From Bacteroidota bacterium (GTDB lineage Bacteria > Bacteroidota > Bacteroidia > Bacteroidales > GCA-2748055), in contig JAAEOI010000051.1 of NCBI GenBank assembly GCA_024244665.1, forward strand, positions 1 through 20,925: DNA of 20,925 nt, written 5' to 3'. How positions within the stretch are numbered: the first letter of the stretch is position 1; each line of letters begins with the position of its first letter. Shown in pieces: positions 1 to 8,070 of this stretch. The position numbers and the translations under genes are program-made. The notes below the pieces were generated by a model. It was not told where the DNA came from. It ran no database searches and saw only the letters and a list, made by a program, of their open reading frames with translations.

Positions 1-210
1 ATGTTTGTCTTTTATACTATTGTATACGGAGTATTTGTAGCCATCGGTGTAGTTAATTATGAAGCTATGAGTAGGATAGTCTTTGGAGATCTGAATCTTG
101 CTGTAACATACGGCTTCGGATTAATTGTTCTTGCCATAATTTTAGGGCTGATTTACAATATGAGATGTACGAAGATTGAAAATGAAATGAATAAGGAGGA
201 AAAATCATGA
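1..210 (+). CDS. DUF485-family small membrane protein (5' partial)
   Basis: The 69 visible residues hold two hydrophobic segments (about residues 3-22 and 33-54) followed by a short charged tail. This is the pattern of DUF485 proteins such as YjcH, which are encoded just before acetate-type sodium:solute symporters. Family members are usually about 100 residues, and the usual N-terminal stretch before the first membrane segment is missing. The ATG at base 1 is therefore probably an internal methionine, with the true start to the left of the window. The stop codon overlaps the symporter start as ATGA (207-210), so the two are almost certainly cotranscribed and translationally coupled. The protein's role is not well established; an accessory role to the symporter is inferred from context. 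The family call rests on pattern and neighbour, not on a search. Confidence 0.75.
   Translation: MFVFYTIVYGVFVAIGVVNYEAMSRIVFGDLNLAVTYGFGLIVLAIILGLIYNMRCTKIENEMNKEEKS
193..200 (+). promoter_or_regulatory. Strong Shine-Dalgarno site of the symporter gene
   Basis: AAGGAGGA lies 6 bases before the ATG at 207, inside the end of the DUF485 reading frame. It decides the symporter start. Such a near-perfect site stands out because most genes in this window, as is usual in Bacteroidota, show little or no Shine-Dalgarno sequence. Confidence 0.75.
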
Positions 211-2093
211 TTTACGGAGTATCATATTTAGCAATTGCATTGTTTGTCGTTTTTGTATTGATTGTACTGGGATTGTCATTTTACTTTGGCTCAAAAACTA
301 AATCTGCCAGTAGTTATTTTGCTGCCGGAGGTACAATTCACTGGGGTGTAAATGGAATAGCCTTTGCTGGTGATTATCTTTCCGCAGCTTCCTTTCTGGG
401 TATTTGCGGGATGATTGCTTTTGTGGGCTATGATGGATTCCTCTATTCAATAGGTTACCTTGCTGGTTGGGTTGTAGCACTTTTCCTTGTTGCCGAACCC
501 ATGAAGCGCTTAGGGAAATTTACCTTTACAGATGCCCTGGATTCAAAATTTAATTCGAAAGCCATTCAGCTTACGGCAGCTATCAGCACATTGATTGTTT
601 CAATATTTTACCTGATCCCTCAGATGGTAGGTGCAGGTACCCTCGTGGAACCACTACTTGGGCTTGACCACTGGGTTGGGGTTGTGATTGTAGGTGCAGT
701 GGTGATTTTTATAGTTGCAACGGCAGGTATGACATCGACCACATACGTTCAATTTATAAAAGGGGGATTACTAATTATTTTTTCTACTGTTCTTGCCATT
801 TATATTTTTAGCAACGGATTTAACCTTAATCCCGATAACAAAAATCAAGACTATATTCAGCCCATGACCTTAACTGCTGATGATATGCAGGGCTTTAATT
901 TGGTTTCCAACATTGATGTAAATGATGTTTCCTTTATAAAAATGGAAAAAGATGGCATTTATCGCTGGTTTACTAAAAGTGGGGAGAAGTTCGAGGAGGC
1001 AATGTCAGTCACAAAAGCAAGTGATGGCGAAAAATTGTACAATGGAGCACCAAAAGAAGAAGGAAAGTTCTATCAGGTAGGTAACATGGTTACAATTATT
1101 AAGGACGGAGTGGAAGTTGAATCAACCGGGAAAGTGACTCCTTTGAAATTTTTAAGCGTCATCAATTCAAGCGAAGTTGCGCGATATGTAAAAGTTCTGT
1201 TTGAAGATGGTGATTCTGAAGTAACTGCCTATGTGAAGACAGTAACCCCAGGGAAAGAAATGCTGATTCCCGGATTGAAATTTAAGATTGGGAAAGGTGC
1301 TACACCCTTATCAAAATTGAATTTCATATCTCTTATGCTTGCCTTATTCCTTGGTACAGCGTCATTACCTCATATCCTTATCCGTTATTATACGGTCCCC
1401 AGTCAACGCGATGCCAGGAAATCTACAATTGTTGCCATTGCTGCCATTGGGTTTTTCTATGTGCTGACCCTTTTTATGGGATTAGGTGCTGCAACCAATG
1501 GTGTATTAAACCTGGAAGACGGAAATATGTCGGCCCCACTCTTAGCTAAAGCTTTTGGTGTTGGATTATTTGCTATTATTTCAGCAATAGCTTTTGCTAC
1601 CATCCTGGGAACTGTGAGTGGCCTGATTGTTGCTTCATCCGGTGCTATTGCCCATGATCTGGTTGACAGATATATGGGTAAACAGCTTTCGGATAAGGCA
1701 AAAGTGAGAGCGGGGAAAATTGCTGCAGCTTGCGTGGGAGTTGTGGCTATTATTCTGGGAATCCTATTTAAGGGGATGAATGTTTCTTTCCTTGTTGGTT
1801 GGGCTTTTGCTGTTGCTGCTTCCGCAAACCTACCGGCAATATTAATGTTGCTGTTCTGGAAAAAGACCACTGCAAAAGGTATTGCATCGTCAATTATTGT
1901 GGGTATTGTAAGTGCCCTTGGTATTATAATCACCGGCCCCTCAATAAGTAAGCAGTTTTTCAGGTCTGAAGGATTGCATGGACTGGATTCACCGGCAATA
2001 ATCTCCTTTTCACTGGCATTGCTTACACTTATTATCGTGTCGTTAGCAACACAGAAAGATAACGCAAAGATAACTGCAAAAGGAAGTGCCTGA
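207..2093 (+). CDS. Sodium:solute symporter (SSS family) with a large soluble insert
   Basis: This 628-residue polytopic inner-membrane protein should import a small solute using the sodium gradient. Hydrophobic segments fill residues 3-26 and then about 43-203. The stretch around residues 38-70 (YFAAGGTIHWGVNGIAF, then GDYLSAASFLG) and the GTASLPHILIRYYTVP region at about 383-398 are typical of ActP/VC_2705-type SSS proteins. Between these blocks, about residues 204-369 form a charged, soluble segment with no membrane span, and further membrane segments follow to the C-terminus. The insert makes the protein longer than the roughly 550 residues usual for the subfamily. The preceding DUF485 gene overlaps by 4 bases and a porin gene follows after 41 bases. 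A monocarboxylate such as acetate is possible from the DUF485 pairing, but the substrate cannot be read here. The gene is visibly more AT-rich than those downstream. Confidence 0.9.
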   Translation: MIYGVSYLAIALFVVFVLIVLGLSFYFGSKTKSASSYFAAGGTIHWGVNGIAFAGDYLSAASFLGICGMIAFVGYDGFLYSIGYLAGWVVALFLVAEPMKRLGKFTFTDALDSKFNSKAIQLTAAISTLIVSIFYLIPQMVGAGTLVEPLLGLDHWVGVVIVGAVVIFIVATAGMTSTTYVQFIKGGLLIIFSTVLAIYIFSNGFNLNPDNKNQDYIQPMTLTADDMQGFNLVSNIDVNDVSFIKMEKDGIYRWFTKSGEKFEEAMSVTKASDGEKLYNGAPKEEGKFYQVGNMVTIIKDGVEVESTGKVTPLKFLSVINSSEVARYVKVLFEDGDSEVTAYVKTVTPGKEMLIPGLKFKIGKGATPLSKLNFISLMLALFLGTASLPHILIRYYTVPSQRDARKSTIVAIAAIGFFYVLTLFMGLGAATNGVLNLEDGNMSAPLLAKAFGVGLFAIISAIAFATILGTVSGLIVASSGAIAHDLVDRYMGKQLSDKAKVRAGKIAAACVGVVAIILGILFKGMNVSFLVGWAFAVAASANLPAILMLLFWKKTTAKGIASSIIVGIVSALGIIITGPSISKQFFRSEGLHGLDSPAIISFSLALLTLIIVSLATQKDNAKITAKGSA

Positions 2094-2134
2094 GAAAAAT
2101 AGAAATTAACTTTAGTAATTATATGAACTGACTG

Positions 2135-3403
2135 ATGAAAAGAGTAAGCATTGTCATACTGATGATCCTGATGGTTCAGGGAATTTCAGCGCAGGACAAC
2201 GAAAAAGCAGAAGAGAAGAAGTTTGGGGTGAAAATCTCCGGATTTGTCAAGAATGATTTCTTTTATGATACCCGGCAAACGGTGGCAGCCCGCGAGGGTC
2301 ATTTCCTGCTCTGGCCTGCTCCGGTTAATCTGGATGAAAATGGAGAAGATATCAATTCCGGGGCGAATTTCAATATGTTGGCCCTTCAGTCCAGACTGAG
2401 TGTAGCCATTTCGGGACCTGATGCTTTCGGGGCCAAGACTTCGGGACTGATTGAAGGGGACTTTTTTGCCCAGAGCAATGATAACATTAATCTGTTCAGA
2501 CTCAGGCACGCCTTCCTGAAACTAAGCTGGACCCACATTGAGGTGTTGGCAGGCCAGTACTGGGGCCCGCTTTTCGTAACCGATTGCTTCCCTGGCACCG
2601 TTTCCTTCAATACAGGGACCCCTATGCAGTCTTTCTCAAGGCATCCGCAAATCAGAGTCGCATTTAATACCGGGGGATTAAAGGTAACAGCAGCTGCACT
2701 CTCCCAGCGGGATTACTCCAATGTTGGTCCTTCCGGAGCGAGTTCCAGCTACCTGAGAAATTCAGCCATACCTGATATGCACCTGCAGGCCCAGTATGGC
2801 TTCAGCAGCGAATCCGGGACCGGTCTGGTAGCCGGTGCAGGGGTGGCCTATAAAACACTGGTGCCCCGTCTCTCTTCCACCACTCTTGCAGGCACCTACA
2901 AGGTAGATGAGAAGGTCGGAGGTCTGACTGCCATTGGCTTTGCCAAACTAACCCTAAAGCCGGTCACTGTCAAACTGCAGGCAAGATACGGGGAGAACAT
3001 CTCCGATATACTGGCCATCAGTGGATTTGCTGTAACTGATATTCCTGATCCGATTACCGGCGAAGCCATCTATTCACCTTTGAAAGGCATGACAGTCTGG
3101 GGTGAAGTACATACCAACGGAAATCCACAGGTGGGTGTATTTGGCGGACTTACCATGAACAATGGCACCAAGGACGAGATGGGCAGCCTTCTCTACCCTG
3201 TATACGGTCGTGGTACCAACATTCGCTCCCTCTACAGGATTGCACCAAGGGTAATTTACAATGCGGGTAAAGTAAGGCTGGCCCTGGAACTGGAATATAC
3301 TTCAGCGGCCTATGGAGAGAATTATGACACCTTCTATATCCCGGATCAAACCACAGCGGCAAATAACCTGAGGACACTGTTAGCCATATACTACTTTTTC
3401 TGA
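2135..3403 (+). CDS. DcaP-like outer-membrane porin
   Basis: The 422-residue product begins with a signal peptide: basic MKR, a hydrophobic core, and a probable cut after ISA at residue 19. The mature part has alternating polar/hydrophobic strands and ends in YYFF, the aromatic C-terminus expected of an outer-membrane beta barrel. The N-terminal mature block (GFVKNDFFYDTRQTVAAREG, about residues 36-55), FRLRHAFLKL and the SFNTGTPMQSFSRHPQIR region match my memory of DcaP-like porins of Bacteroidota. These proteins form trimeric pores for anionic small molecules in Acinetobacter. The gene lies 41 bases after the symporter with no visible terminator between, so the two probably form one transcript that moves a solute across both membranes. 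The substrate is unknown. It runs tail to tail with uvrA across 26 bases; only a 5-bp inverted repeat (3407-3422) is seen there. Confidence 0.82.
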   Translation: MKRVSIVILMILMVQGISAQDNEKAEEKKFGVKISGFVKNDFFYDTRQTVAAREGHFLLWPAPVNLDENGEDINSGANFNMLALQSRLSVAISGPDAFGAKTSGLIEGDFFAQSNDNINLFRLRHAFLKLSWTHIEVLAGQYWGPLFVTDCFPGTVSFNTGTPMQSFSRHPQIRVAFNTGGLKVTAAALSQRDYSNVGPSGASSSYLRNSAIPDMHLQAQYGFSSESGTGLVAGAGVAYKTLVPRLSSTTLAGTYKVDEKVGGLTAIGFAKLTLKPVTVKLQARYGENISDILAISGFAVTDIPDPITGEAIYSPLKGMTVWGEVHTNGNPQVGVFGGLTMNNGTKDEMGSLLYPVYGRGTNIRSLYRIAPRVIYNAGKVRLALELEYTSAAYGENYDTFYIPDQTTAANNLRTLLAIYYFF

Positions 3404-3429
3404 GAGACTCATAAAAAGTGAGTAAGTAA

Positions 3430-6219
3430 TTAGCCCGATAGTTTGGGATGGAGGTAATGGCCGGTGTGGGTATTTTCCGGCATCTTTTCGGGAAGCCCTT
3501 CATATATGATTTTTCCGCCCTGGCTGCCCCCTTCCGGGCCAAGGTCAATGATCCAGTCAGCACTTTTGATCACCTCAAGGTTGTGCTCTATTACCAACAC
3601 AGTATGCCCCTTTTCAAGAAGTGACTCCATGGAGGAGAGCAGAAGTGATATATCATGCATATGCAGACCGGTGGTGGGCTCATCAAAAATAAAAAGGACC
3701 TTCTCTGTATCCGAATCCTTGCTCAGAAAATAGGCCAGTTTTACACGCTGGCTCTCTCCCCCACTTAGTGTGCTGGATGACTGGCCCAGTTTTACATAAC
3801 CAAGTCCAACTTGCTGCAATGGCTTTAATTTCCGGGTAATCTGCCTCTCACTGGAGCCCTCACCCTCGCTAAAGAACTCGATGGCCTCATTGATTGTCAT
3901 CTGGAGAACGTCGTAAATACTCCTGCCCCTGTACTCCACCTGTAGCACCTCATCCTTGAATCGCTTTCCATGACAGCTGTCACATAGCAGCCTCACATCG
4001 GCCATGAATTGCATCTCTACTTTAATCTCACCCTCACCCTGGCACTCATCACACCTGCCACCATCGATATTAAATGAGAAATGGGAGGCCTTTAACCCGT
4101 TGATTTTGGAAGCCTGCTGGGCAGCAAACAACTTCCGGATCTCATCGAAGGCTTTCAGGTAGGTTACAGGATTGGATCGTGAAGATTTTCCAATTGGATT
4201 CTGGTCTACAAATTCGACCCTGTCGATCAGGTGAAGATCACCCTCCAGCAGATCGTGTTTGCCAGGTTTCTCACCGGCACCATTGATCTTTTTGTTCAAA
4301 GCCGGATAGAGAATTGAACTGATCAGGCTTGATTTTCCGGAGCCACTCACACCGGTCACCACAGTGAATACATTCAGGGGGAATTTTACATCAACACCAA
4401 GCAGATTGTTCTCCCTGGCCCCAGTAATTTTCAGGTAGTTACTCCATTTCCTCCTGACAGCTGGAACAGGAATCTCCATGAGGCCGTTCATATATCTGGC
4501 TGTCAAGCTCTTATTATTCCTAAGCAGGGCTTTATGGCCTCCTTCGAAAACCACTTCACCTCCATGCCTTCCGGCCATGGGCCCCATATCAATGACGTGG
4601 TCCGCAGCCCTGATAATCTCCTCATCATGCTCCACGATCAACACAGTATTCCCCAGTTGCTGCAACTCCCTCAATACCCCTATCAGCTGGTCCGTATCCC
4701 TGGAGTGTAAGCCGATGCTGGGTTCATCCAGTATATAGAGCGATCCAACCAGGCTACTCCCCAGGGATGTGGCAAGGTTGATGCGCTGGCTCTCCCCTCC
4801 TGAAAGTGTGGAGGACAAACGGTTCAGTGTCAGATATCCAAGTCCCACACTGGTCATGAACCTGATCCTGGTATTAATCTCCTTCAGTAGCCTCCGTGAT
4901 ACCTCTTTCTCTTTGCGGGGCTGTTTCAGTTTGGAAAAATACTGCTCCAGTTCTGTGATTGGCAACTGAACCAGTTCTGTAATCATTCTCCCTCCAACCT
5001 TTACATATCCGGCCTCTTTTCTCAGGCGGCTTCCCCCACATTCGGGACATGTGGTTTTCCCCCTGTAGCGTGATAACATCACCCTGTACTGGATCTTATA
5101 TTTCTTCGCTTCAAGGTGATCAAAAAACTTGTTCAGTCCTCTGAAATACCTGTTCCCGGTCCACAGCAGCTGCTGCTGCTCTTTGGAAAGCTGGTGTATG
5201 GGTTCGTGGATGGGAAATCCGAACTGCTCAGCGTTCATCAACAACTTCTCCTTCCACTTCTTCATCTTTTCACCCTTCCAGCAGACAATGGCATCATCGT
5301 ATACCGAAAGGCGCTTATCAGGAATGACCAGTTCCTCATCAATTCCTATCATTTTCCCGTATCCCTCGCAGGAGTGGCATGCACCGAGGGGGTTGTTAAA
5401 AGTGAAGAGGTGCTCGGAGGATTCCTCGAACTCCATCCCGTCAGCTTCAAACCTGGTGGAAAACTCCTCCATTTCACCACTCTCCGGATCCCATATTGTA
5501 CAGTGGCCGTGCCCGATCTGAAGCGCGGTCTGTACCGAATCACCAAAGCGGGAGACTGAATCTTCATCACTCTGCACCACGATCCTGTCCACAACCAGGT
5601 TCAGGGGAAGCTTTCCCAGCTTCTTGCCTCCTCCCTTCATCTCCTCCATGGAGACAATCTCATTACCCACCTTGGCCCGACTCATCCCCTGCCCGGCATA
5701 GATATCGAGCTGGTAGTCAACATCCTTATCCTCCTGCAATTCAACAGACGAGAGGATTACGTAACGTTTCCCCCCTTCTCTGGAGAGGATATAATCCACC
5801 ACATCGGAAACAGAATGCCGTTTCACAAGTTTCCCTGAAATTGGTGAGTAGGTTTGACCTGCCCGGGCATACAGAAGCTTTATATAATCGTATATTTCGG
5901 TAGAGGTACCCACAGTTGAACGAGGGTTCTTGGTATTCACGCGCTGTTCCAGTGCAACAGCCGGCGGGATGCCATGGATAAAGTCCACATCCGGCTTATC
6001 GATGCGCCCCAGGAACTGACGGGCATAGGCTGAGAGAGACTCCACGTACCTTCTCTGCCCTTCTGCATACAGGGTATCGAAAGCCAGTGAAGATTTTCCG
6101 GATCCGGATAAGCCAGTAACCACCACCATCCGGTCCCTGGGAATGCGTATCTCAACGTCTTTCAGATTGTGAACCCTCGCTCCTTTGATATGTATTTCCT
6201 GGTCGTTGATAGCTGTCAT
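3430..6219 (-). CDS. uvrA: UvrA excinuclease subunit (ABC ATPase)
   Basis: UvrA is the damage-recognition ATPase of nucleotide excision repair; it works as a dimer and loads UvrB on damaged DNA. Both ABC modules are complete: Walker A at residues 36-43 (GLSGSGKS) and 623-630 (GVSGSGKS), signatures LSGGESQR at 472-479 and 818-825, and Walker B aspartate/glutamate at 498-499 and 846-847. The UvrB-binding region (about 120-240) is present. The C-terminal zinc module has all four cysteines (C723, C726, C746, C749). The first zinc module keeps only C281/C284; the position where the first CxxC pair is expected (about 254-257) reads STRF. At 929 residues it is close to normal length. Bacteroidota often carry two UvrA paralogues, and this may be the variant one. 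It is divergent from the sigma-factor gene across 126 bases. Confidence 0.95.
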   Translation of the reverse strand: MTAINDQEIHIKGARVHNLKDVEIRIPRDRMVVVTGLSGSGKSSLAFDTLYAEGQRRYVESLSAYARQFLGRIDKPDVDFIHGIPPAVALEQRVNTKNPRSTVGTSTEIYDYIKLLYARAGQTYSPISGKLVKRHSVSDVVDYILSREGGKRYVILSSVELQEDKDVDYQLDIYAGQGMSRAKVGNEIVSMEEMKGGGKKLGKLPLNLVVDRIVVQSDEDSVSRFGDSVQTALQIGHGHCTIWDPESGEMEEFSTRFEADGMEFEESSEHLFTFNNPLGACHSCEGYGKMIGIDEELVIPDKRLSVYDDAIVCWKGEKMKKWKEKLLMNAEQFGFPIHEPIHQLSKEQQQLLWTGNRYFRGLNKFFDHLEAKKYKIQYRVMLSRYRGKTTCPECGGSRLRKEAGYVKVGGRMITELVQLPITELEQYFSKLKQPRKEKEVSRRLLKEINTRIRFMTSVGLGYLTLNRLSSTLSGGESQRINLATSLGSSLVGSLYILDEPSIGLHSRDTDQLIGVLRELQQLGNTVLIVEHDEEIIRAADHVIDMGPMAGRHGGEVVFEGGHKALLRNNKSLTARYMNGLMEIPVPAVRRKWSNYLKITGARENNLLGVDVKFPLNVFTVVTGVSGSGKSSLISSILYPALNKKINGAGEKPGKHDLLEGDLHLIDRVEFVDQNPIGKSSRSNPVTYLKAFDEIRKLFAAQQASKINGLKASHFSFNIDGGRCDECQGEGEIKVEMQFMADVRLLCDSCHGKRFKDEVLQVEYRGRSIYDVLQMTINEAIEFFSEGEGSSERQITRKLKPLQQVGLGYVKLGQSSSTLSGGESQRVKLAYFLSKDSDTEKVLFIFDEPTTGLHMHDISLLLSSMESLLEKGHTVLVIEHNLEVIKSADWIIDLGPEGGSQGGKIIYEGLPEKMPENTHTGHYLHPKLSG

Positions 6220-6345
6220 TAAATTTGCGTTAAAAGTAGCACATTTTGTATTAACAATTATTTTTACTTAATTGCAGCCACTAACAAATAGCAAATAGAC
6301 TCGCCTATAGAACACCTCTACGCTTAACCAACAGGAACGAAAGTT

Positions 6346-6936
6346 TTGAAACAGAGTGAACTGAATGACCAGGAATTGGTTCAAGCATATATCAAAGGTG
6401 ATCAATCAGCCATTGAAACATTAATTACGCGGCACCGCAGTAAGGTGTACACGTATATATTACTAACCATTAAGAACCAGCAACTTGCTGAGGATCTTTT
6501 TCAGGAGACTTTCATAAAAGTTATTAAGTCTCTGAGGGGAGGTAAATACAAGGACAACGGCCGCTTTCTCTCATGGGTAATACGAATTGCCCACAACCTG
6601 ATTATAGACCATTTCAGGAAGGAGAAACAGATGAATTCGATCTCCAACGACGATACGGAGGTGGATCTGTTCAACAGTAAGAAATTTTCAGACAGAAACA
6701 TCGAGGAAATTATTGTGAGCAACCAGATCAGGTCGGAGCTAAGGACCCTGATTAACGAACTGCCGGCCGATCAGCGTGAGGTTGTACTTCTCAGGCACTA
6801 CGGAGAGTTAAGCTTCAAGGAGATTGCCGACCAGACAGGCGTAAGCATCAATACTGCCTTGGGCAGAATGCGTTACGCGCTTATTAACCTTCGTAAAATG
6901 ATCACCGAGAGGGAGCTATCTCTTACGGTTTATTAA
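6346..6936 (+). CDS. ECF-type RNA polymerase sigma-70 factor
   Basis: The 196-residue protein should direct RNA polymerase core to a set of promoters. Region 2 covers about residues 21-95, with the AEDLFQETF core-binding motif at 48-56 and FLSWVIRIAHNLIIDHFRK near 74-92. Region 4 covers about 130-183, with LPADQREVVLLRHY (139-152) and the helix-turn-helix SFKEIADQTGVSINTALGRM. No extra C-terminal domain is seen. The start is a TTG: the reading frame offers no methionine until residue 96, inside region 2, so a start at 6346 is needed to keep the fold, and AGGA lies about 10 bases before it. No anti-sigma gene with a membrane span is visible next to it; a tiny gene follows after 50 bases. The regulon and inducing signal cannot be read from the sequence. 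Confidence 0.92.
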   Translation: MKQSELNDQELVQAYIKGDQSAIETLITRHRSKVYTYILLTIKNQQLAEDLFQETFIKVIKSLRGGKYKDNGRFLSWVIRIAHNLIIDHFRKEKQMNSISNDDTEVDLFNSKKFSDRNIEEIIVSNQIRSELRTLINELPADQREVVLLRHYGELSFKEIADQTGVSINTALGRMRYALINLRKMITERELSLTVY

Positions 6937-6986
6937 GATTCTTTTACATTCCTTTACAATATCCCGGGCCAAGGAACGTTTATTAG

Positions 6987-7190
6987 GTGGAAAACCTATT
7001 AAAACTGCCTATGGTAAAAGTTTCTACCCTTTTTCACCGGGTGGACGGATTTGATGGAACAAGAACATCGGACGAGACCCGGGAAACTCCTGAACAGAAC
7101 ATAGAAACCCAATTTTTAACAGACTTACTTGAACCTCTGTTGTTCGATCCGGGAGACGAACTAATGCAGCGTATACTGCGCGAAATCTGA
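6987..7190 (+). CDS. Small hypothetical protein downstream of the sigma factor
   Basis: This frame encodes 67 residues from a GTG at 6987, or 59 residues from the ATG at 7011 (MVKVSTLF). AAGGAA at 6971 is suitably spaced for the GTG, and no good site is placed for the ATG. The protein is soluble and acidic, with a Glu/Thr-rich middle and a C-terminal amphipathic stretch (LLEPLLFDPGDELMQRIL). There is no signal peptide, membrane segment or cysteine. It lies 50 bases after the sigma-factor gene on the same strand and is followed 6 bases after its stop by a strong terminator, so it is most likely the last gene of the sigma transcript. I do not recognise a family. It is too small for a classical membrane anti-sigma factor, but a cytoplasmic modulator is possible. 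That it is a gene at all is inferred from its position and the terminator. Confidence 0.6.
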   Translation: MENLLKLPMVKVSTLFHRVDGFDGTRTSDETRETPEQNIETQFLTDLLEPLLFDPGDELMQRILREI

Positions 7191-7195
7191 CTCAC

Positions 7196-7225
7196 AGGCT
7201 GCCAATATCCGGCAGCCTTTTTTTT
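7196..7225 (+). terminator. Rho-independent terminator after the sigma-factor operon
   Basis: A perfect 8-bp stem (AGGCTGCC at 7196-7203 with GGCAGCCT at 7211-7218) closes a 7-base loop and runs straight into eight T residues (7218-7225). It begins 6 bases after the stop codon of the small gene, so it ends the plus-strand transcript before the minus-strand rsmE gene. Confidence 0.9.
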
Positions 7226-7305
7226 CAAGGCATCCCATATTCTATTTCTCGGGATATTAAACTCGTCGCTTAACCTTGCTTCGCAAGCTGTGAGATCAGC
7301 GGATT

Positions 7306-8019
7306 TTAATTGACCGGGCTAATTCCCGAAATAACCTGGATTGCGGAGCTGATATGGACGCCGGCGGTTTCGGTTCGAAGGCGGGATTCTCCCAGGTGAA
7401 GGGGCCTGTATCTCGCTTTTATGGCCAAAGCAAGCTCCTCCTCTGTGAAATCACCCTCCGGACCTACCAGGATGGTATAGCGACCCGAGCGTTCAAGGTC
7501 AGGCAGTGAGATGCGATCAAGCGGGTAACAGTGTGCAATACCCAGGGTCCCTGTCTGCTCCTGTTTCAGAAACTCTTCCACCTGAACAGGTTCCGACAAT
7601 ACCGGTTTAAAGGCTTTAAGGGACTGTTTCATAGCTGAAACCAGGATGCGGTCCAGTCGGTCCATTTTCACCTGTTTTCTCTCAGTCCGGTGACACATGA
7701 GGGGTGTGACCTTTGATATTCCAATTTCAGTCGCCTTTTCCAGGAACCATTCAAAACGGTCCATATTCTTTGTAGGTGAAATGGCAATGTGAAGGTGGTA
7801 TGGAAGAGGTTTGTAATTTTCGGTATGTGAGCTGACTACCAGGAGACAGCGCTTGGGATGATCATCATGAATCACCGCCTCATACCAACCCCCTACCCCA
7901 TCAATAAGGATTACTGTATCACCTGTCTCAAGCCTAAGCACCCTGATGGCATGCTTAGACTCCTGCTCATCAAGGACAAGGGTATCACCCGTGATATGTG
8001 GCGTGTAGAACAGATGCAT
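7306..8019 (-). CDS. rsmE: 16S rRNA (uracil(1498)-N(3))-methyltransferase RsmE
   Basis: RsmE methylates N3 of U1498 in the decoding region of 16S rRNA using S-adenosylmethionine. The 237-residue length is normal. Residues 1 to about 72 form the PUA-like RNA-binding part (SKHAIRVLRLETGD at 21-34). The SPOUT/trefoil-knot methyltransferase part follows: SPTKNMDRFEWFLEKATEIG at 81-100, KQSLK at 131-135, GPEGDFT at 186-192 and LGESRLRTETAG at 209-220, the last two forming the cofactor-binding knot. The start is the ATG at 8019, the first in frame and 51 bases from the divergent phosphoesterase gene. A Bacteroidota-type promoter lies just upstream. It stands alone on its strand and converges on the sigma-factor operon. 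Confidence 0.95.
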   Translation of the reverse strand: MHLFYTPHITGDTLVLDEQESKHAIRVLRLETGDTVILIDGVGGWYEAVIHDDHPKRCLLVVSSHTENYKPLPYHLHIAISPTKNMDRFEWFLEKATEIGISKVTPLMCHRTERKQVKMDRLDRILVSAMKQSLKAFKPVLSEPVQVEEFLKQEQTGTLGIAHCYPLDRISLPDLERSGRYTILVGPEGDFTEEELALAIKARYRPLHLGESRLRTETAGVHISSAIQVISGISPVN

Positions 8020-8035
8020 GGTGTGATATTGACCC

Positions 8036-8069
8036 CAAAAATAGTAAATTAACGGGCTAAAGAATCAAA
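8036..8069 (-). promoter_or_regulatory. Probable rsmE promoter (Bacteroidota -33/-7 type)
   Basis: Read on the minus strand, TTTG (8069-8066) is followed after 22 bases by TATTTTTG (8043-8036), which fits the Bacteroidota -7 consensus TAnnTTTG. The spacing is one or two bases longer than the usual 19-21. Transcription would start roughly at 8030, leaving a leader of about 10 bases before rsmE. The TTTG touches the start of the divergent phosphoesterase gene. Confidence 0.45.
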
Positions 8070-8070
8070 A

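Noticed and set aside
1457..1933. 158-codon frame on the minus strand inside the symporter gene
   Set aside because: It mirrors conserved membrane segments of the symporter; no start signals or family features.
3407..3422. ACTCA/TGAGT repeat between the porin and uvrA stop codons
   Set aside because: A 5-bp AT-containing stem with no T run; could occur by chance.
5116..5559. Plus-strand frames of 130-147 codons opposite uvrA
   Set aside because: Two overlapping frames compete for the same bases under a complete uvrA; low-complexity, shadow-like residue use.
6220..6345. Search for promoters between uvrA and the sigma-factor gene
   Set aside because: Only one-mismatch versions of TAnnTTTG (for example TATTTTTA at 6259-6266) without a correctly spaced TTTG; not enough to call.
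7275..7287. Short inverted repeat CTTGC-TTC-GCAAG after rsmE
   Set aside because: Only 5 bp of stem with no T tract in the rsmE direction; too weak to call a terminator.
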